Notes under the pieces: model-generated
What the model was told of the DNA's origin: nothing
What the model saw: only the letters and a program-made list of their open reading frames with translations
The model's database searches: none
Shown: positions 24,917 through 33,033 of the stretch, in pieces
Numbering within the stretch: position 1 is the first letter of the stretch
Layout: each line of letters opens with the position of its first letter
Assembly (NCBI GenBank): GCA_951800645.1
Contig: CATOIK010000007.1
Coordinates: 1 to 64,000 of the forward strand
Direction: 5' to 3'
Source: an uncultured Eubacteriales bacterium
Lineage (GTDB): Bacteria > Bacillota > Clostridia > Lachnospirales > Lachnospiraceae
Length of the DNA stretch: 64,000 nucleotides
Translations under genes and position numbers: made by a program

Positions 24917-27469
24917 TTGGATATTAGAGAATTTTCAAATAAACTTGCAGATGCAACAAAGAATATGTCTCCGGAAGAAAAGGCGTCTCTGATGAAAATG
25001 TTTGAGTCTGTATCAAAGGAGATTGAAAAAGAGGAGCCGGAAAAGAAGGGGTGGAGTCAGTCTGATTTCCCGGAAGAAGGAACGGAGATTCCAGACGGCA
25101 TGACAAGACGCCTGAAACTGTTAAAAGAGAATTACTTAAAGCAGAAGCCGTCCATTACCACCTACCGGGCAAGAGCGATCACCAAGATCGCAGCGGAAAA
25201 TCCGGGTATGCCGAAGATCGAGCTGCGGGCAAAATGCTTCCGTTACTGCTGTGAGACTGCCCCCCTGGTAATCCAGGACAACGAGCTGATTGTGGGCGCC
25301 CCCTGCGGAGCGCCGAGAGCCGGTGCCTTCTCTCCGGATATTGCATGGAGATGGATGGAAGACGAGATCGATACCATCGGCACCAGACCTCAGGATCCGT
25401 TTTACATTTCAGAAGAAGATAAAAAGATCATGCGGGAAGAACTGTTCCCCTTCTGGAAAGGCAAATCAGTAGACGAGTATTGCGAAGACCAGTACCGGGA
25501 GGCAGGAATCTGGGAATTATCCGGCGAATCCTTTGTGTCAGACTGCTCTTATCATGCACTGAACGGAGGCGGAGATTCCAATCCCGGCTACGATGTGATC
25601 CTGATGAAGAAAGGTATGCTGGACATTCAGAATGAGGCAAGAGAGCATTTAAAAGCGCTTCATTATGAGAATCCGGACGATATTGAGAAGATTTATTTCT
25701 ACAAGTCCATTATCGAGACGACTGAGGGCGTAATGATCTACGCCAGAAGAATGTCTGAGTATGCAAAGGAATTGGCTGAGAAAGAGACTGATCCCAAGAG
25801 AAAGGCAGAGCTTTACAAAATCTCTGAGGTCAACGCAAAAGTTCCGGCTCACAAGCCGGAGACCTTCTGGGAAGCCATTCAGGCAGTGTGGACCATTGAA
25901 TCCCTGCTGGTAGTGGAGGAGAATCAGACTGGTATGTCCATCGGACGCGTAGACCAGTACATGTATCCATTCTATAAGGCTGACATGGAATCCGGAAGAC
26001 TGAATGATTTCCAGGCCTTTGAGCTGGCCGGCTGTATGCTGATTAAAATGTCTGAGATGATGTGGATCACCAGTGAAGGAGGTTCCAAGTTCTTTGCAGG
26101 GTATCAGCCGTTTGTAAACATGTGCGTAGGCGGTGTGACAAGAGAAGGACGGGACGCTACCAATGATCTGACCTATCTTTTGATGGACGCTGTCCGCCAT
26201 GTGAAAATTTACCAGCCGTCTCTGGCCTGCCGTATCCACAACAAGTCTCCGAGAAAGTATTTAAAGAAGATTGTAGATGTGGTGCGGTCCGGAATGGGAT
26301 TCCCGGCCTGTCATTTTGATGATACCCACATTCGGATGATGCTGGCAAAAGGCGTTTCCATTGAGGACGCCAGAGATTACTGCCTGATGGGCTGTGTAGA
26401 GCCTCAGAAGTCTGGCCGTCTGTATCAGTGGACATCCACCTCTTATACACAGTGGCCGATCTGCATCGAGCTGGTGCTGAATCACGGTGTTCCGCTGTGG
26501 TACGGCAAGCAGGTATGCCCGGACATGGGAGATTTAAGCCGGTTTAAGACCTTTGAGGAATTTGATGCGGCTGTAAAAGAAGAGATTAAGTATATCACAA
26601 AATGGACCAGTGTTGCTACAGTAATCTCTCAGAGAGTGCACAGACAGCTGGCTCCGAAGCCGCTTATGTCCATTATGTATGAAGGCTGTATGGAGAATGG
26701 AAGAGATGTTTCCTCCGGCGGCGCTATGTACAACTTCGGACCGGGTGTTATCTGGTCCGGACTGGCTACCTACGCAGATTCCATGGCAGCCATCAAGAAG
26801 CTGGTATTCGAGGAGAAGAAGTACACCTTAGAGCAGTTAAATGAGGCTCTTAAGGCAGACTTTAACGGCTACGAGCAGATTCGCACCGATTGCCTCAATG
26901 CTCCCAAGTATGGAAACGATGACGACTATGCAGACAACATTGCAGCAGAGCTGATTAATTTTACGGAGCATGAGCATAGAAAGTACAAGACCCTTTATTC
27001 TGTATTGAGCCACGGAACCCTGTCCATTTCCAACAACACGCCGTTCGGCCAGATGACCGGTGCGTCCGCCAACGGGCGTCACGCATGGCTGCCGCTGTCT
27101 GACGGAATCAGCCCCAGCCAGGGCGCAGATTTCAAGGGTCCGACTGCAATTATCAAGTCCGTATCCAAGATGTCCAACGATAACATGAACATTGGTATGG
27201 TACATAACTTCAAGATTATGGCAGGTCTTCTGGATACTCCGGAAGGAGAGGAAAGCCTGATTACGCTGCTGCGTACAGCCTGCATGTTTGGAAACGGCGA
27301 GATGCAGTTTAACTATCTGGATAACAATACGCTGATCGAAGCCCAGAAGCATCCGGAGCAGTACCGCGACCTGATCGTCCGCGTAGCAGGTTACAGCGCA
27401 TTCTTCGTAGAGCTGTGCAAAGATGTACAGGACGAGATCATCAGCCGCACGATGCTGACTCATTTCTAA
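24917..27469 (+). CDS. cutC: Choline trimethylamine-lyase (glycyl radical enzyme)
   Basis: 850-residue glycyl radical enzyme that cleaves choline to trimethylamine and acetaldehyde. The substrate residues known for CutC are present at an offset of four from Desulfovibrio numbering: Tyr212 and Asp220 in YHALNGGGD, Cys493 and Glu495 in GCVEP, and Thr506 and Tyr510 in the WTSTSYTQW segment. The glycyl radical is Gly825 in RVAGYS. This set separates CutC from propanediol and glycerol dehydratases and from pyruvate formate-lyase. The first 60 or so residues form a helical extension ([20 protein letters not shown]) that probably targets the enzyme to the shell. cutD follows after 31 bases. A GAGAGGA site precedes the start, which is a TTG. 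Confidence 0.96.
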   Translation: MDIREFSNKLADATKNMSPEEKASLMKMFESVSKEIEKEEPEKKGWSQSDFPEEGTEIPDGMTRRLKLLKENYLKQKPSITTYRARAITKIAAENPGMPKIELRAKCFRYCCETAPLVIQDNELIVGAPCGAPRAGAFSPDIAWRWMEDEIDTIGTRPQDPFYISEEDKKIMREELFPFWKGKSVDEYCEDQYREAGIWELSGESFVSDCSYHALNGGGDSNPGYDVILMKKGMLDIQNEAREHLKALHYENPDDIEKIYFYKSIIETTEGVMIYARRMSEYAKELAEKETDPKRKAELYKISEVNAKVPAHKPETFWEAIQAVWTIESLLVVEENQTGMSIGRVDQYMYPFYKADMESGRLNDFQAFELAGCMLIKMSEMMWITSEGGSKFFAGYQPFVNMCVGGVTREGRDATNDLTYLLMDAVRHVKIYQPSLACRIHNKSPRKYLKKIVDVVRSGMGFPACHFDDTHIRMMLAKGVSIEDARDYCLMGCVEPQKSGRLYQWTSTSYTQWPICIELVLNHGVPLWYGKQVCPDMGDLSRFKTFEEFDAAVKEEIKYITKWTSVATVISQRVHRQLAPKPLMSIMYEGCMENGRDVSSGGAMYNFGPGVIWSGLATYADSMAAIKKLVFEEKKYTLEQLNEALKADFNGYEQIRTDCLNAPKYGNDDDYADNIAAELINFTEHEHRKYKTLYSVLSHGTLSISNNTPFGQMTGASANGRHAWLPLSDGISPSQGADFKGPTAIIKSVSKMSNDNMNIGMVHNFKIMAGLLDTPEGEESLITLLRTACMFGNGEMQFNYLDNNTLIEAQKHPEQYRDLIVRVAGYSAFFVELCKDVQDEIISRTMLTHF

Positions 27470-27500
27470 TACAGGAAACAGAGCAGTTAGGAGAGATATT

Positions 27501-28427
27501 ATGGAGAGAAAAGCTCTGATCTTCAATGTTCAGAAATATAACATGTATGATGGGCCGGGAATCCGTACTATTGTTTTCTTCAAAGGCTGTCCGCTGCGCT
27601 GTAAATGGTGCGCCAATCCGGAAGGCCTGGAGCGGAAGATACAGGTCATGTTTAAGAAAAACGCCTGCGTCAACTGCGGGCTCTGCGTTGAGGCCTGTCC
27701 GGTGGGAATCCATGAGCTTACTTCAGAGGGGGCCCACCGGGTGCGCCGGGACATTGACTGTACCGGCTGCGGAAAATGCCGGGAGGTTTGCCCCCAGGCG
27801 GCACTGGAGATTACCGGCCAGGTTCGGACTGTGTCAGAGCTGTTAAAAATGGTACAGGAGGATGAGGCATTTTATAGTATGTCGGGGGGCGGCGTGACTT
27901 TAGGCGGCGGCGAGTGTACTTCCCAGCCGGAAGCGGCCAGAGAGCTGCTTATGGCCTGCAAAAGCGAGGGAATCAACACCGCGATTGAGACCTGCGGACA
28001 CACAAAACCGGAGAAACTGTTTGCCATGGCAGAATATGTAGACCTTTTCCTGTTTGATATTAAGCACATGGATCCGAAGCGCCACAATGAGCTGACTGGA
28101 ATCGGCAATGAACAGATCCTTTCCAATTTAAAGGAGCTTTTAACCAGGCGCTATAATGTGAAGGTGCGTATGCCGATGCTGAAAGGAATCAACGACAGCA
28201 AAGAAGAAATCGACCAGGTAATCCAGTTTTTGCTTCCGTTCCGGGACGACCCTAATTTTAAAGGCGTAGACTTGCTTCCCTACCATAAAATGGGCGTGGG
28301 GAAATACAGCCAGATGGACAAACCGTATCCCATTGAGGGAGATCCCAGTCTGAGCCAGGAGGACTTAGACCGTATTGAAGGATGGCTGAAAGCCTATAAC
28401 TTCCCGGTAACAGTGGTACGCCACTGA
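27501..28427 (+). CDS. cutD: CutC-activating radical SAM enzyme
   Basis: 308 residues. The radical SAM cluster motif is GCPLRCKWC near residue 30. Two ferredoxin-like clusters are inserted (CVNCGLCVEACP and CTGCGKCREVCP), as in other glycyl-radical activases of this type. GGGVTLGGGE binds SAM. It installs the glycyl radical on CutC using SAM and an electron donor. The gene order cutC-cutD is invariant in known choline loci. Confidence 0.96.
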   Translation: MERKALIFNVQKYNMYDGPGIRTIVFFKGCPLRCKWCANPEGLERKIQVMFKKNACVNCGLCVEACPVGIHELTSEGAHRVRRDIDCTGCGKCREVCPQAALEITGQVRTVSELLKMVQEDEAFYSMSGGGVTLGGGECTSQPEAARELLMACKSEGINTAIETCGHTKPEKLFAMAEYVDLFLFDIKHMDPKRHNELTGIGNEQILSNLKELLTRRYNVKVRMPMLKGINDSKEEIDQVIQFLLPFRDDPNFKGVDLLPYHKMGVGKYSQMDKPYPIEGDPSLSQEDLDRIEGWLKAYNFPVTVVRH

Positions 28428-28443
28428 TAAGAGAGGAGGAGTC

Positions 28444-28794
28444 ATGACAGACGGAATTATGCCTTCCGGGCGGGTCATCGAGGAAACCGTACCCGGCAAG
28501 CAGGTGACGATTGCCCATGTGATCGCGTCTCCTGTACCGGAAATCTATGAATGCCTGGGGATTGAAGGCAGAGGTGCCATTGGGATTCTGACTCTTTCCC
28601 CGTTTGAGACGGCTATGATTGCAGCAGATATTGCAGCAAAGGCCTCGGATGTGGAAATCGGATTTTTAGACCGGTTTACCGGTTCTGTTGTAATCTCCGG
28701 CGATGTGGAAAGCGTGGACACTGCACTGAGAGCAGTGAAGAACACGCTGGAGCAGGTGTTGGGATTTACGGCAGCGGAGATAACGAGAACATGA
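28444..28794 (+). CDS. eutS: EutS/PduU-type circularly permuted BMC-H shell protein
   Basis: 116 residues matching EutS: VPGKQVTIAHVIASP near the start, then AIGILTLSPFETAMIAADIA and VEIGFLDRFTGSVVISGDV. EutS and PduU are permuted BMC domains with an N-terminal strand that plugs the pore. It overlaps the next gene by four bases. Confidence 0.93.
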   Translation: MTDGIMPSGRVIEETVPGKQVTIAHVIASPVPEIYECLGIEGRGAIGILTLSPFETAMIAADIAAKASDVEIGFLDRFTGSVVISGDVESVDTALRAVKNTLEQVLGFTAAEITRT

Positions 28795-29246
28795 GAAGGA
28801 AACGAATCATGATCATAGGGCCTGGAAAAAGCGGAAAAACGGAGCTGGCTGCTTTTCTGGAGAACAGCAGCCGGCAAATACGCCGGATACCCAATATGGT
28901 TTACAGGCCCAATACGCTGGATACGCCGGGAGCGTATCTGGAAAGTCCCTGGATGCAGAGTCATCTGATTGCAGCGGCCCAGGATGCCGCCTGTGTGGTA
29001 ATGACGGCAGACGCTGCAGGAAAGAGAGAGGTTTACCCGCCGGGCTTTGCAAAAGCCTTCCGGGTTCCGGTTATTGGCGTAGTAACGCGCTGCGACCTGC
29101 CAGACGCAGACAGAGAAGCGGCAAGGCGCCAGCTGGTTCGGGCAGGGGTCAGGCCTCCCTTTTATGAAATCAGCGTTTGGGACGAAGAAAGCATGAAATG
29201 TCTTCAAAAGGCTCTGGAACCATACAGGCCGGAGGCCAGAAGATAG
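28791..29246 (+). CDS. eutP: EutP/PduV-type small GTPase
   Basis: 151 residues with a P-loop IGPGKSGKT near residue 9, a switch-II DTPGAYLE near residue 44, and TRCD near residue 100 in place of NKxD. EutP and PduV proteins associate with microcompartments, where they are thought to bind nucleotide or link the shell to filaments. The exact role is unsettled. It is coupled to eutS upstream. Confidence 0.9.
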   Translation: MRRKRIMIIGPGKSGKTELAAFLENSSRQIRRIPNMVYRPNTLDTPGAYLESPWMQSHLIAAAQDAACVVMTADAAGKREVYPPGFAKAFRVPVIGVVTRCDLPDADREAARRQLVRAGVRPPFYEISVWDEESMKCLQKALEPYRPEARR

Positions 29247-29273
29247 AAAACAGGAAGAAAGGAGGAGACGATA

Positions 29274-30416
29274 ATGGGACAGTTTTTGATGAGTACCAGA
29301 ATTTATACGGGAGAATCCTCTCTGGAGGAAACCAGCCGGCTGGGACTTCGGAAAGCATACATTATCTGCGATCCTTTTATGGAAAAATGCGGACGGGCAG
29401 GGGAGCTGGCAGCCATGCTCCGGGAAGCAGGAACTGAGACCAGGATATTTTCTGAGGTAGTTCCGGATCCGTCTGTTGAAGTGGTGTCAAAGGCGATCCA
29501 GGGAATGAAGGATTTTGAGCCGGACGGCATGATTGCCCTTGGCGGAGGCTCAGCCATTGATACAGCAAAGGCAGCCGGACATCTCTACGGTTCCATGAAC
29601 GGAGGAAAGCGTCCGTTTCTGGCGGCGGTTCCTACTACCAGCGGAACAGGGAGCGAGGTTACATCCTTTGCAGTCATATCTGATACGGCGGCTCAGGCCA
29701 AATATGCGCTGAGAGATCAGACTCTGGTACCGGACGCAGCGTTTTTAGATCCGCGGCTTACTGCTTCTGTTCCCCCTGCCATTACTGCAGACACGGGAAT
29801 GGATGTGCTGACACACGGCTTGGAAGCCTATGTGTCTGTAAAGGCAGATGATTTTACAGACGCATGTGCAGAAAAGGCAATTTGCCTGGTGTGGGAATAT
29901 CTGGAGCGGGCAGTTCAGAACGGCGCTGATATGGAAGCCAGAGAGCGTATGCACAACGCTTCCTGCCTGGCAGGAATGGCATTCAGCAACGCGTCTCTTG
30001 GGGTCTGCCACAGTATGGCCCACGCTCTGGGAGCTCATTTCCATATTCCCCACGGCAGGAGCAACGCTCTTTTGCTTCCCCATGTGATTGCTTATAACGC
30101 AGGACTGGAGGCAGAAGGAGAAAGCCAGGCGCTGCTGCGGTATGCGAAGATTGCAGGTATGCTGGGAATCGGAGGGGCTACGCCGAAGGCGGCAGTTCAC
30201 GGACTGATTCGGCAGATCCGCAGCATGATGAAACGGATTGGAAGTCCTGCATATGTGACAGACATCGGAGTAGAGCGGGAAGCATTTGAGGACGCAATCT
30301 CTCCCATGGCGGAAAATGCAATGAAGGACAACTGTACAGCTACAAACCCCAGAGTACCGGAAGAAAAAGAATTGGAATACCTTTACAAGAAGCTTTGTAA
30401 AGGGGGAGCCTTATGA
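29274..30416 (+). CDS. cutO: Iron-containing alcohol dehydrogenase of the choline locus
   Basis: 380 residues of the group III iron alcohol dehydrogenase family (EutG/PduQ-like). NAD site GGGSAIDTAKA near residue 90; metal ligands in MDVLTHGLEAY and in CHSMAHALGAHFHIPHG. It would reduce part of the acetaldehyde to ethanol and regenerate NAD for the aldehyde dehydrogenase inside the shell. The symbol follows usage for choline loci and is inferred from position. It overlaps the next gene by four bases. Confidence 0.88.
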   Translation: MGQFLMSTRIYTGESSLEETSRLGLRKAYIICDPFMEKCGRAGELAAMLREAGTETRIFSEVVPDPSVEVVSKAIQGMKDFEPDGMIALGGGSAIDTAKAAGHLYGSMNGGKRPFLAAVPTTSGTGSEVTSFAVISDTAAQAKYALRDQTLVPDAAFLDPRLTASVPPAITADTGMDVLTHGLEAYVSVKADDFTDACAEKAICLVWEYLERAVQNGADMEARERMHNASCLAGMAFSNASLGVCHSMAHALGAHFHIPHGRSNALLLPHVIAYNAGLEAEGESQALLRYAKIAGMLGIGGATPKAAVHGLIRQIRSMMKRIGSPAYVTDIGVEREAFEDAISPMAENAMKDNCTATNPRVPEEKELEYLYKKLCKGGAL

Positions 30417-31456
30417 GATTTATCACTGAGGAGGATCTAAGGCAGTATCTCCGCACTGGCCGCTTTTCAGAATTTGAATTGGAGGCCGGGGCGCGGCTTA
30501 CCCCTGGAGCGCGGCAGTTTTTAAGCGACAGGGGAATCCGGCTGCCGGAAAATGGCGGGCTGCCTTATGGATTGCCTGTGGCAGATAACAGGTCATGTAT
30601 TTGGAGGAAACATATGTCAGAAGAATTAGCATTTGCAGCATGTGACCGCCTGGTTCATGAGTTTGAACAGGTGGTGAAGAAACCGGTAAAAAAGCCTTCT
30701 TCGATTTACTATACCGGCGTGGATCTGGGAACGGCGTGCGTTGTGCTAGCTGTTCTGGATGAGAACCGCCATCCGGTGGCAGGAGCTTACCGATATGCAG
30801 ATGTGGTTCGGGACGGTATGGTGGTTGATTATATCGGAGCAATCCGTCTGGTGCGCGAGATGAAGGAAGAACTGGAGGAAAAGCTTGGCACAGAGCTGAT
30901 CTATGCAGCGGCGGCAATTCCTCCCGGTACAGACGCCCTGGATGGAGGCGCCATCAAAAATGTGGTTCAGGGAGCAGGCTTTGAGATCACGGCGCTGTTG
31001 GATGAACCTACGGCGGCCAATCAGATACTGAAGATCCAGAATGGCGCAGTGGTAGATATAGGAGGAGGCACTACGGGAATCTCGATTCTGGAAAATGGAA
31101 AAGTAGTCAGCGTAGACGATGAAGCCACCGGCGGCACCCATTTTTCTCTGGTGCTGGCAGGAGCTTACAAGCTGCCGTTTTCAGAGGCGGAGCTTTATAA
31201 GAGGGAAAAAAAGAATCACAAAGAGATTCTTCCAGTGCTGCGGCCGGTGATTGAAAAGGTGGCTTCCATTATCAGCCGCCAGGTAGAAGGACGGAATGTT
31301 CAGGGCCTGTATCTGGTAGGCGGCACCTGCTGTCTTTCCGGCATCGAGGATATTATTGCAAAGAAAACAGGAATTCCCACCTACAAGCCTAAAAATCCGA
31401 TGTTTGTTACACCTCTTGGAATCGCCATGAGCTGTACAGATCAGGAAATGGAGTAA
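30413..31456 (+). CDS. eutJ: EutJ-like chaperone with an N-terminal EutT-like extension
   Basis: Residues 68-347 form a complete EutJ-type actin/Hsp70-fold ATPase (YYTGVDLGTACVVLAVLDE, VVRDGMVVDYIGA, DIGGGTTGISI, YLVGGTCCLSGIE). Residues 1-67 add a module beginning RFITEEDLRQYLR and containing RLTPGARQFLSDRGIRL, which resembles the N-terminus of EutT adenosyltransferases and of the EutQ at 32060. A GGAGG site at 30603-30607 stands six bases before an in-frame ATG at 30614, so a normal 280-residue EutJ could be made as a second product. The long form starts in an ATGA overlap with cutO. EutJ is thought to help fold or reactivate lumen enzymes. Confidence 0.85.
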   Translation: MRFITEEDLRQYLRTGRFSEFELEAGARLTPGARQFLSDRGIRLPENGGLPYGLPVADNRSCIWRKHMSEELAFAACDRLVHEFEQVVKKPVKKPSSIYYTGVDLGTACVVLAVLDENRHPVAGAYRYADVVRDGMVVDYIGAIRLVREMKEELEEKLGTELIYAAAAIPPGTDALDGGAIKNVVQGAGFEITALLDEPTAANQILKIQNGAVVDIGGGTTGISILENGKVVSVDDEATGGTHFSLVLAGAYKLPFSEAELYKREKKNHKEILPVLRPVIEKVASIISRQVEGRNVQGLYLVGGTCCLSGIEDIIAKKTGIPTYKPKNPMFVTPLGIAMSCTDQEME

Positions 31457-31767
31457 TGCATATGGAATACCGGATCATCAAATCCCCCAGCCGGGGTACT
31501 CTGGAGATCCTGGCCCGGAGAAAGGGTTCGGGAAATGGGGAAAAACTGGAAAATATTGACGCAATCGGGCTGGTTCAGGGCCGCCTGATCGAGATGGTCT
31601 GCGCCGCTGATGTGGCAGAAAAAGCAGTAGGCGTCACAGTGGAGGATATTCGCGGAAGCTGCCCTCAGAATATGGTCATGCTGGCTATTTTGGGAGATAC
31701 ATCCTCTGTTGAGGCGGCTTTGGAAGAAATATGTCGGAAAGAAAAGGAGGGCTGCATGGAATGGTAA
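31456..31767 (+). CDS. Divergent BMC-domain shell protein
   Basis: 103 residues, starting in the last base of the EutJ stop (TAATG). An N-terminal basic segment, YRIIKSPSRGTLEILARRKG, precedes a short BMC-like fold: DAIGLVQGRLIEMVCAADVA, then PQNMVMLAILGDTSSVEAAL. There is no clear pore motif and the terminal PRPH is missing. It resembles the reduced, GrpU-like shell proteins of glycyl-radical loci rather than a standard BMC-H. Its exact position in the shell is unknown. Confidence 0.72.
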   Translation: MHMEYRIIKSPSRGTLEILARRKGSGNGEKLENIDAIGLVQGRLIEMVCAADVAEKAVGVTVEDIRGSCPQNMVMLAILGDTSSVEAALEEICRKEKEGCMEW

Positions 31768-32030
31768 CGGCAAGGCTGACCGGAAATATCTGGGCTACAA
31801 GGAAATCAGACATGCTCGGCGGATACAAACTTCTTCTGGCAGAAATCATTGGCGGCGGAATCAGACAGGGCGAGCGGATGATAGTCATAGACACCATTGG
31901 AGCCGGAATCGGCGACCGGGTCCTGGTAACCTGCGGTTCTTCTGCCAGACGGATGTTAGGAAACGATGATATTCCTGCAGACGCGGCAGTCGTGGGAATT
32001 ATTGATGAAGACTGCGTCTTTGAAGATTAA
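31761..32030 (+). CDS. eutN: BMC-P (EutN/CcmL) pentameric vertex protein
   Basis: 89 residues from the ATG at 31761, chosen because AAAGGAGG lies at 31743-31750. ARLTGNIWATRKSDMLGGYK is the EutN/CcmL N-terminus, DTIGAGIGDRVLVTCGSSAR the middle, and DAAVVGIID the end. Pentamers close the corners of the shell. The gene overlaps the preceding one by seven bases. It is the only vertex protein in this locus. Confidence 0.95.
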   Translation: MVTARLTGNIWATRKSDMLGGYKLLLAEIIGGGIRQGERMIVIDTIGAGIGDRVLVTCGSSARRMLGNDDIPADAAVVGIIDEDCVFED

Positions 32031-32059
32031 AAAGACGGGTCAGGAGAGGATGTGGAAAG

Positions 32060-32695
32060 ATGAAACACCTGATTTGCGCCGCAGATATAGAGGCGCTTAA
32101 ACAGGCTGGAAAGACCGTATGTGAGGCAGGGCCGGATGTGATCATTACTCCTTCTGCCAGAGACGCGGCAGAGGCGCTGGGAATCACATTTTCTGAAACA
32201 GGCTGCAAAACCCGGAAAGCAGGCTGCGAAGATGGGATTGACAGCGAGCAGATCTACCAGCTTTTAAAAATGCTGATGGACAAAGGGCTTTTAGGTGAGA
32301 TATTAAAGAACTGCGGAAGCCTTCCCTATCAGTGCGCAAGACATGAAAACGGGCTGAAGGTAGTCCGGGGAAACACGGTAAAGATGGATGTGTTTGACAC
32401 GGGAGACCCAAATGCCAAGGCGTATTTTCAAGAACTGGTGAGCAAGGATGAGTCTCATATCAGCGCCGGTTTCCTGGTGATTGACCATTCGGAGTTTCCA
32501 TGGGAGCTGACCTACGAGGAGATCGATTATGTAATTGAAGGTACTCTTACTGTTACGATTGACGGCAAGAAGTATACGGCAAATGCAGGAGATGTACTCT
32601 TTGTTCCGTCTGGGTCAAAGGTGATCTGGGGTTCGCCGGACAAGGCAAGAGTATTCTATGCCACTTATCCGGCCAACTGGGCGGATCTTCTGTAG
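32060..32695 (+). CDS. eutQ: EutQ-like protein with C-terminal cupin domain
   Basis: 211 residues. The N-terminus, KHLICAADIEALKQAGKTV followed by ITPSARDAAEALGITF, is the typical EutQ start. The C-terminal 100 residues form a cupin barrel (YVIEGTLTVTIDGKKYTANAGD). EutQ in ethanolamine loci is reported as an acetate-kinase-like or assembly factor. No separate acetate kinase gene is present in this locus, so an acetate-kinase role is possible but not shown. Confidence 0.88.
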   Translation: MKHLICAADIEALKQAGKTVCEAGPDVIITPSARDAAEALGITFSETGCKTRKAGCEDGIDSEQIYQLLKMLMDKGLLGEILKNCGSLPYQCARHENGLKVVRGNTVKMDVFDTGDPNAKAYFQELVSKDESHISAGFLVIDHSEFPWELTYEEIDYVIEGTLTVTIDGKKYTANAGDVLFVPSGSKVIWGSPDKARVFYATYPANWADLL

Positions 32696-32707
32696 AGGAG
32701 GGAGTAA

Positions 32708-32998
32708 ATGCAGGCACTGGGTATGATCGAGACAAAGGGAGCGTTGGCGGCAGTGGAGGCGGCGGAGCATTTGGAGACGATGGAGCAGCCGGAGATGGTG
32801 ACCCGCCAGTGGTGCGACCGGTTGTATGAAGCGTCCGGCACAGAGGCGGTGATGGAAGCGTTGGAAAACCTTCAGGTAGTCCAGTTGAGGAAGCTGGCCA
32901 GAAGCTATCCGGAGCTTGGAACCTCCGGGCGGGAGCTTTCCAGAGCGAACCGGTCAGGACTTCTTGAAAAACTGAGAGCGTGGTATGAAGGGAAATAA
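32708..32998 (+). CDS. BMC-H-like N-terminus joined to a SAP/Rho-N-like segment
   Basis: 96 residues. Residues 1-21 read [21 protein letters not shown], almost identical to the first strand and helix of the BMC-H proteins of this locus. The rest has no BMC fold. Residues 50-95 (LENLQVVQLRKLARSYPEL followed by LSRANRSGLLEKLRAWYEG) look like a helix-extension-helix of the SAP or Rho N-terminal type, which often binds nucleic acid. The frame is open, with a GAGGAGGGAG site and operon spacing of 12 bases. It could be an adaptor docking on or in the shell, or a relic. No function is assigned. Confidence 0.7.
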   Translation: MQALGMIETKGALAAVEAAEHLETMEQPEMVTRQWCDRLYEASGTEAVMEALENLQVVQLRKLARSYPELGTSGRELSRANRSGLLEKLRAWYEGK

Positions 32999-33033
32999 CA
33001 GAGCCGGCTGTTGACCGGAGAAAGGAAAAGACA

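Noticed and set aside
24917-27469. Pyruvate formate-lyase or propanediol/glycerol dehydratase
   Set aside because: The GCVEP motif with Thr506/Tyr510 and the YHALNGGGD segment fit choline trimethylamine-lyase. The Cys-Cys active site of pyruvate formate-lyase is absent.
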